9,869 bases of DNA. Source: CAYXOX01 sp964466745. Its GTDB lineage: Bacteria > Pseudomonadota > Alphaproteobacteria > Rhodobacterales > Rhodobacteraceae. The notes beneath the pieces are model-generated. The model searched no databases. It was not told the origin of the DNA and worked only from the letters and a program-made list of their open reading frames with translations. The translations under genes and the position numbers were made by a program. The DNA lies in the NCBI GenBank assembly GCA_964466745.1, contig CAYXOX010000117.1:1-9869 (forward strand). Reading direction: 5' to 3'. The stretch's first letter is position 1. Every line of letters starts with the position of its first letter. Positions 5,337-9,869 of the stretch are shown piece by piece.

Positions 5337-6863
5337 ATGAGCCGGCTCGTGCTCGTGCTCGGCGATCAGCTTTCGCCGGGTATCGCCGCCCTGCGCGAAG
5401 CCGACCGGGCGACCGACGTCGTCGTCATGGCCGAGGTCGCCCAGGAAGCGCAGTACGTGCCGCACCACCCCAAGAAGATCGCCTTTCTATTCGCGGCGAT
5501 GCGCAAGCTCGCCGCCCGGCTGGAGTCCGAGGGCTGGCGGGTCCTCTACACCCGCCTCGACGACCCGGAAAACACCGGCTCGATCCCGGGCGAGCTGCTG
5601 CGCCGCGCCGATGAGACAGGCGCCAGGGAGGTGCTGGCGACGGAGCCCGGCGAGTTCCGGCTGATCGCGGCGCTGGAGGAGACCCCGCTTCCGGTGCACC
5701 AGTTCGAGGACACGCGTTTCATCGCCTCCCACGCCCTGTTCGAGGCGTGGGCAGAGGGGCGGCGCGAGCTTCGCATGGAGTACTTCTACCGCGAGATGCG
5801 CCGCCGGACCGGCCTCCTGATGGAGGGCGACAAGCCGGCGGGCGGAAAGTGGAACTACGACGCGGAGAACCGCAAGCCGCCCGCGCGGGGGCTTGAATTC
5901 GAGCCCCCGCTGCGGCACCCGCCCGATGCCGTGACGGAGGAGGTGCTCGCGCTCGTCGAGGCAAGGTTCGCGCGGAACTTCGGCGAAGCCCGGCCCTTCT
6001 GGTTTGCCACGGATGCTGCGGGGGCGGAGGCGCAGCTCGCGCATTTCCTGGCCCACGCGCTGCCCCGCTTCGGCGATTTCCAGGACGCGATGCTGGCCGG
6101 CGAGCGGTTTCTCTACCATGGCCTCGTGTCGTTCTACCTCAATGCCGGCCTGCTCGACCCGCTCGAAACCTGCCGCCGGGCCGAGGCGGAATGGCGCGCG
6201 GGGCGCGCCCCGCTCAACGCGGTCGAGGGCTTCATCCGTCAGATCCTTGGCTGGCGCGAATTCGTGCGCGGTGTCTACTTCCACGAGGGGCCGGGCTACA
6301 CCGCGCGGAACGCGCTCGGGCATAGCCGTGCCCTGCCGGCGCTCTACTGGGGGGCCGAAACCGGCATGCGCTGCCTTGCGAAGACCGTCGAGCAGACGCG
6401 CGAGGAAGCCTATGCGCATCACATCCAGCGGCTGATGGTCACCGGCAACTTCGCGTTACTCGCGGGCGTGGCGCCCCGGGCCGTGCACGAATGGTATCTT
6501 GCCGTCTACGCCGATGCATATGAATGGGTCGAGGCGCCCAACACGCTGGGCATGAGCCAGTTCGCCGATGGCGGGGTCGTGGGCTCCAAGCCCTACGTCT
6601 CGTCGGGCGCCTACATCGACAGGATGTCGGACTACTGCAAGGGCTGCGCCTACGACGTGAAGCGCAAGACCGGCGAGGGGGCCTGCCCCTTCAACCTGCT
6701 CTACTGGCACTTCCTCCACCGCCACCGGGAACGCTTCGAGGCGAACCCGCGGATGGGCACGATGTACCGCACTTGGCAAAGGTTCGCCCCCGAGCGGCGT
6801 GAAACCGTGCTCGCCGAGGCTGAGGTGATCCTCGCTCGCCTCGACGCGGGAGAAATCGTCTAG
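5337..6863 (+). CDS. phrB: Iron-sulfur (6-4) photolyase / cryptochrome-like protein (PhrB/CryB type)
   Basis: A 508-aa flavoprotein of the deoxyribodipyrimidine photolyase-related family (FeS-BCP). Characterised members, Agrobacterium PhrB and Rhodobacter CryB, bind FAD, a ribolumazine antenna and a [4Fe-4S] cluster; PhrB repairs UV (6-4) photoproducts. The N-terminal alpha/beta antenna domain begins LVLVLGDQLS. The helical FAD domain contains QILGWREFVRGVYF. Cysteines C346, C434, C437 and C450 (the last three in YCKGC...GACPF) match the PhrB cluster ligands, C350, C438, C441 and C454, at a constant offset of 4. H361-H362 in YAHHIQRLMVTGNF match the catalytic His pair at the same offset. Length is normal for the family. 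The ATG has GAGG about 8 nt upstream. The gene follows the SDR gene closely. Whether it repairs DNA or acts as a light sensor cannot be decided from sequence alone. Confidence 0.95.
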   Translation: MSRLVLVLGDQLSPGIAALREADRATDVVVMAEVAQEAQYVPHHPKKIAFLFAAMRKLAARLESEGWRVLYTRLDDPENTGSIPGELLRRADETGAREVLATEPGEFRLIAALEETPLPVHQFEDTRFIASHALFEAWAEGRRELRMEYFYREMRRRTGLLMEGDKPAGGKWNYDAENRKPPARGLEFEPPLRHPPDAVTEEVLALVEARFARNFGEARPFWFATDAAGAEAQLAHFLAHALPRFGDFQDAMLAGERFLYHGLVSFYLNAGLLDPLETCRRAEAEWRAGRAPLNAVEGFIRQILGWREFVRGVYFHEGPGYTARNALGHSRALPALYWGAETGMRCLAKTVEQTREEAYAHHIQRLMVTGNFALLAGVAPRAVHEWYLAVYADAYEWVEAPNTLGMSQFADGGVVGSKPYVSSGAYIDRMSDYCKGCAYDVKRKTGEGACPFNLLYWHFLHRHRERFEANPRMGTMYRTWQRFAPERRETVLAEAEVILARLDAGEIV

Positions 6864-6887
6864 CGAGGCGCGGCTCGGCGCGGTCGG

Positions 6888-8459
6888 CTACTCCGCCGCC
6901 GAGTCTCGGCCGTCCTGCTGGGGAGCGGTGGGCGCCGAGGGTGGCGCCCCGGCATCTGGCGAGGTGCCGTCCGCGAGCGCGGCGAGGCGTCCGTCCTCCC
7001 AGGTTCCGGTCGCGACGGCGCCGTCGGCATAGCGCATGGTGCCCGCGCCCTCGCGGCGGCCGTTCTCGAAGCTGCCCTCGTAGACATCGCCGTTGGCGTA
7101 GGTCGCAACGCCTTCGCCCGTCATCTCGCCCTCCGTCCAGTCGCCGGTGTAGGTGAAGATGCCGGGCAGTTCGAGCGTGCCGGTGCCGTTGCGAAGCCCG
7201 TTGGTGAATTCGCCTTCGTAGGTGCCGCCGTCGGCGAAGGTCTCGATGCCGGCGCCGTGGCGCTGGCCCCCCTCCCACTCGCCCGAGTAGCTGCTGCCGT
7301 CGGGGCGGGTCTCCGTACCGGTGCCGGTGCGCAGCCCGTCCTGCCACTCACCCTCGTAGCGCACGCCGCTGGGAAAGGTCATGGTGCCCGCGCCGTCGCG
7401 CTGCCCTTCGACGAAGCTGCCCACATAGATTTGGCCGTTCGCGTATTCCGCCCGGCCCTCGCCGTCGAACAGTCCCGCCTTCCACTCGCCTTCGTAGACG
7501 TTGCCATCGGCGTATTCGATCCGCCCGAAGCCCTCGGCCGCACCGCCGACGAAGCTGCCGGTGTGCACCGTGCCGTCGGGATAGGTGAGCACGCCCTCGC
7601 CGGTGATCGCGCCCTCGCGCCATTCGCCGGTGTAGGTGTAGCCATCGGCCTCGGTGCTGAAGGTGCCGTGGCCGTGGCGCTGATCGGCGAGGAATTCGCC
7701 TTCGTAGACATCGCCGCCCTCGTAGACGACCCGCCCGCGCCCCTCGCGGCGGCCCTGCACGAAATCGCCGGTGTAGACATCGCCGTTGGGCTGCACGAGG
7801 CGGCCCTCGCCCTCGATCTGCCCGTCGAGCCAGTCGCCGTCGTAGACCATGCCGTCGGTCAGCGTCAGCCGGCCCTGGCCGTGGCGCAGCCCGGCGCGCA
7901 TCCCGCCTTCGTGGGTGGAGCCGTCGGGATATGTGATCGTGGCCGTTCCTTCCTTCACCCCGTTCGACCAGCCGCCCTCGTAGACGTACCCGTCGCGGCC
8001 TTCGAGCCTTCCTTCGCCATGCTGCTGCCCGCTCAGAAAACCGCCGGTGTAGACCTCGCCTGTCGCGTAGCTGAACGTTCCCGAACCATCGATCACGCCG
8101 TCGGACCAGCTGCCGGTGTAGACCCCGCCGTTCGAGAACGTCATCGTTCCGCGCCCCTCGGGCTTGCCGGCCGCGAACGCGCCTTCATAGACCGAACCGT
8201 CGGGGAAACGGGCCACGCCCTCGCCGCGGATCTCGCCCTCCACCCATTCGCCGGTGTACTCGTACCCGTTGGGCAGGCGGTAGGTGCCCGTGCCATGGGG
8301 AAGACCCTCGAGGAAGGTGCCCTCGTAGATGCCCCCGTTCTCGTACTGCTGGGTGATGATTTCGCCCTGGCCCTGGGCACTGGCGGGCCCTGCCAGCAAG
8401 CCGAGCGCCAGCCCGGCCGCAGCAACGGTGCCCCGCACCGTTCCGCTTCGCCTGTCCAT
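6888..8459 (-). CDS. Exported MORN-repeat protein
   Basis: A 523-aa protein. Residues 1-28 look like a Sec signal peptide: Arg-rich start, hydrophobic AAAGLALGLLAG and an ASA cleavage site before QGQG. Residues 42-479 are 19 back-to-back MORN repeats of 23 residues (repeat 10 has 24), with consensus G-x-x-Y-x-G-x-(F/W)-x-x-G-x-x-x-G-x-G. A partial 20th repeat follows, then a Pro/Ala-rich low-complexity tail. MORN repeats form an elongated antiparallel beta sheet and have been linked to lipid or protein binding and to scaffolding. No catalytic domain is present. If exported, it would act in the periplasm or at the envelope; its function is unknown. The start ATG has GGGAGG 4 nt upstream. It is convergent with the photolyase, with a 24-nt gap that is too short for an obvious terminator, and divergent from nadE. 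High GC and the repeat give several long false frames on both strands. Confidence 0.9.
   Translation of the reverse strand: MDRRSGTVRGTVAAAGLALGLLAGPASAQGQGEIITQQYENGGIYEGTFLEGLPHGTGTYRLPNGYEYTGEWVEGEIRGEGVARFPDGSVYEGAFAAGKPEGRGTMTFSNGGVYTGSWSDGVIDGSGTFSYATGEVYTGGFLSGQQHGEGRLEGRDGYVYEGGWSNGVKEGTATITYPDGSTHEGGMRAGLRHGQGRLTLTDGMVYDGDWLDGQIEGEGRLVQPNGDVYTGDFVQGRREGRGRVVYEGGDVYEGEFLADQRHGHGTFSTEADGYTYTGEWREGAITGEGVLTYPDGTVHTGSFVGGAAEGFGRIEYADGNVYEGEWKAGLFDGEGRAEYANGQIYVGSFVEGQRDGAGTMTFPSGVRYEGEWQDGLRTGTGTETRPDGSSYSGEWEGGQRHGAGIETFADGGTYEGEFTNGLRNGTGTLELPGIFTYTGDWTEGEMTGEGVATYANGDVYEGSFENGRREGAGTMRYADGAVATGTWEDGRLAALADGTSPDAGAPPSAPTAPQQDGRDSAAE
7023..8336 (-). repeat. Tandem 69-bp coding repeats (19 MORN units)
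   Basis: Nineteen in-frame units of 69 nt (one of 72 nt) encode the MORN array. The aromatic at position 8 mostly alternates Phe, Trp, Phe, Trp, so the natural unit is a pair of 46 residues (138 bp). The alternation breaks at repeats 9/10 (Phe-Phe) and 15/16 (Trp-Trp), and repeat 7 has Met there. Units are diverged rather than identical, so this is an old array. Confidence 0.85.
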
Positions 8460-8513
8460 CGCGCCTCCCCCCTCTTCGCAGCCGCGTACATGGCGTTGAT
8501 GAAGCTCGACGGA

Positions 8514-8542
8514 AGCCTAGTTGACGGTCACCGAGGGGGCAA
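8514..8542 (-). promoter_or_regulatory. Candidate promoter of the MORN gene
   Basis: On the minus strand TTGCCC (8537-8542) and TAGGCT (8514-8519) are separated by 17 nt and would start transcription about 48 nt before the MORN ATG. Matches are partial (4 of 6 and 3 of 6). On the other strand TTGACG (8521-8526) overlaps this element and could be a -35 towards nadE, but I see no good -10 at the right distance. Confidence 0.3.
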
Positions 8543-8627
8543 CGTCTTTCCCCGTGGCGCGCCTCCCCGCTTTCGCCCGGCGCCCCGGCGCGCTAGAGCG
8601 GCGCGGAATTTCCTAGGATGCCACGCG

Positions 8628-9869
8628 ATGACCGAGTGTTTCCGTCTGACCCTTGCGCAGCTGAACCCGACCGTGGGCGACATCGGCGGCAACCGCGCCA
8701 AGGCGCGCGCGGCGTGGGAGGCCGGCCGCGCCGCCGGCGCGCAGATGGTCGCCATGCCCGAGATGTTCCTCACGGGGTACCAACTGCAGGATCTCGTGAT
8801 GAAGCGGGCGTTCGTGGAGGACGCCCGGCGCCACCTCCACCTGCTCGCGGAGGAAACCGCCTCCGGCCCGGCGCTGGGCATCGGCGCCCCGCTCCTCGAG
8901 GACGGCATTCTCTACAATGCGTGGTTCGTGCTGAAGGACGGTGTCATCGCGGCGACGATGCGCAAGCACGAGCTCCCCAACGAGCTGGTTTTCGACGAGG
9001 TACGCCTCTACGGCAGCGGTCCGGTCTCGGGCCCCTATTCGGTGGGACCGATCAGGATAGGCTCTCCCATCTGCGAGGATGCGTGGCATCCGTCCGTGCC
9101 GGAGACGATGGCCGAAAGCGGAGCACAGATCCTGCTCGTGCCTAACGGATCGCCCTACTACCGCGAGAAGTACGACGTGCGGATGAACCGGATGGTGGCC
9201 CGCGTGGTGGAGACGGGGCTACCGCTCGTCTATCTCAACATGGTGGGCGGACAGGACGACCAGGTCTTCGACGGCGGCTCCTTCGTGCTCGACGCGTCCT
9301 GCGGGCTGGCGATGCGGATGCCGGTGTTCGACGAGGCCATCGAGCATCTGGATTTCGAGCTGACGGAGGCTGGCTGGTGCCCGGTTCGGGGCGAGATCGC
9401 GCCGCGCCCGGATGCCTGGGAGCAGGACTACCGGGCCATGGTGGAGGCCACGCGCGACTACTTCCGGAAAACAGGGTTCGGGCGTGCGCTGCTGGGCCTT
9501 TCGGGCGGGATCGACAGCGCGCTGGTGGCGGCGATCGCGGCCGATGCGCTGGGCCCGGAGAACGTGCGCTGCGTGATGCTTCCGTCGGAGTACACGTCGG
9601 CGCACTCTCTCGAAGATGCGGCCGCGGCAGCCGCCGCGCTTGGCTGCCGGCTCGATGAACTCCCCATCGGCCCGGCCCGCCGGGCGGTGACAGAAACGCT
9701 CGCGCCGCTCTTCGCGGGCCTGCCGGAGGGGCTTGCCGAGGAAAACCTGCAGTCGCGCCTGCGCGGGCTGATGCTGATGGCGCTCTCCAACAAGTTCGGC
9801 GAGATGCTGCTGACCACCGGCAACAAGTCCGAGGTGGCGGTGGGCTATGCCACGATCTACGGCGACATG
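8628..9869 (+). CDS. nadE: Glutamine-dependent NAD+ synthetase NadE (3' end outside window)
   Basis: The first 414 codons of a protein usually near 550 aa; the frame is open to the window end. It makes NAD+ from deamido-NAD+, ATP and glutamine, the last step of NAD synthesis, in the cytosol. The N-terminal nitrilase-type glutaminase domain (about 1-260) has the complete triad: E45 in MPEMFLTGY, K113 in MRKHELPN and C149 in PICEDAW. The ammonia-dependent synthetase domain follows, with the ATP-binding P-loop SGGIDS at 292-297, MLPSEYTS, and TTGNKSE just before the cut. Glutamine can therefore be used directly. ATG 8628 has AGGA 9 nt upstream. An ATG at 8618 is in another frame and gives an Arg-rich shadow. 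The gene is divergent from the MORN gene across a 168-nt gap, and its promoter is not clear. Confidence 0.96.
   Translation, partial: MTECFRLTLAQLNPTVGDIGGNRAKARAAWEAGRAAGAQMVAMPEMFLTGYQLQDLVMKRAFVEDARRHLHLLAEETASGPALGIGAPLLEDGILYNAWFVLKDGVIAATMRKHELPNELVFDEVRLYGSGPVSGPYSVGPIRIGSPICEDAWHPSVPETMAESGAQILLVPNGSPYYREKYDVRMNRMVARVVETGLPLVYLNMVGGQDDQVFDGGSFVLDASCGLAMRMPVFDEAIEHLDFELTEAGWCPVRGEIAPRPDAWEQDYRAMVEATRDYFRKTGFGRALLGLSGGIDSALVAAIAADALGPENVRCVMLPSEYTSAHSLEDAAAAAAALGCRLDELPIGPARRAVTETLAPLFAGLPEGLAEENLQSRLRGLMLMALSNKFGEMLLTTGNKSEVAVGYATIYGDM

Noticed and set aside
5487..6422. 311-codon minus-strand ORF inside the photolyase gene
   Set aside because: It is the shadow of a photolyase gene whose cofactor and active-site residues are all intact.
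6864..6887. Bidirectional terminator between the photolyase and MORN genes
   Set aside because: The 24-nt gap is GC-rich but has no clear inverted repeat or T-run.
6691..7780. Several repeat-rich ORFs in alternative frames of the MORN gene
   Set aside because: They mirror the 69-bp coding repeat. Only the 6888-8459 frame gives canonical MORN units, a signal peptide and a Shine-Dalgarno.
8618..9145. Plus-strand ORF starting 10 nt before the nadE ATG
   Set aside because: It is in a different frame, has an Arg/Gly-rich product, and nadE with its complete catalytic triad occupies the same DNA.

Overview
The window is GC-rich throughout and almost fully coding. It looks like the chromosome of an alphaproteobacterium, probably in or near the Rhodobacterales. 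The support is the leuA-mreB gene order, the character of the proteins and the codon use; this is an inference, because no rRNA or other marker gene is present. I see no tRNA, rRNA, insertion sequence, CRISPR array or phage gene. Base composition gives no sign of recent transfer.

Left part (1-4551), all on the minus strand. In transcription order it holds a glutathione S-transferase-like gene, a SAM-dependent methyltransferase that overlaps it by 8 nt and starts at TTG, a short leucine-rich leader ORF, leuA (2-isopropylmalate synthase) and mreB (rod-shape actin). The mreB gene sits at the window edge, where mreC would be expected next. The most interesting element is the leader, M-T-G-W-T-L-P-A-L-L-L-L-S-R-L-stop at 3039-3086. 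It is followed by mutually exclusive RNA stems just before leuA. It has the layout of an amino-acid attenuator but no U-tract terminator, so control may act on translation or through Rho.

Middle part (4552-6863), plus strand. A short intergenic region carries a perfect 8+8 bp inverted repeat that covers the Shine-Dalgarno sequence of the GST gene. Divergently transcribed from it is a short-chain dehydrogenase followed by a photolyase of the iron-sulfur (6-4) type, with all four cluster cysteines and the active-site His pair. These two genes probably form an operon.

Right part (6864-9869). Convergent to the photolyase is a long exported protein made almost wholly of 23-residue MORN repeats (19 complete plus one partial). 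Divergent from it, and cut by the window end, is nadE (glutamine-dependent NAD+ synthetase).

The genes are mostly housekeeping: cell shape, leucine synthesis, NAD synthesis and DNA repair. They do not form one pathway. The parts that deserve checking are the regulatory structures upstream of leuA and of the GST gene, and the repeat architecture of the MORN protein.
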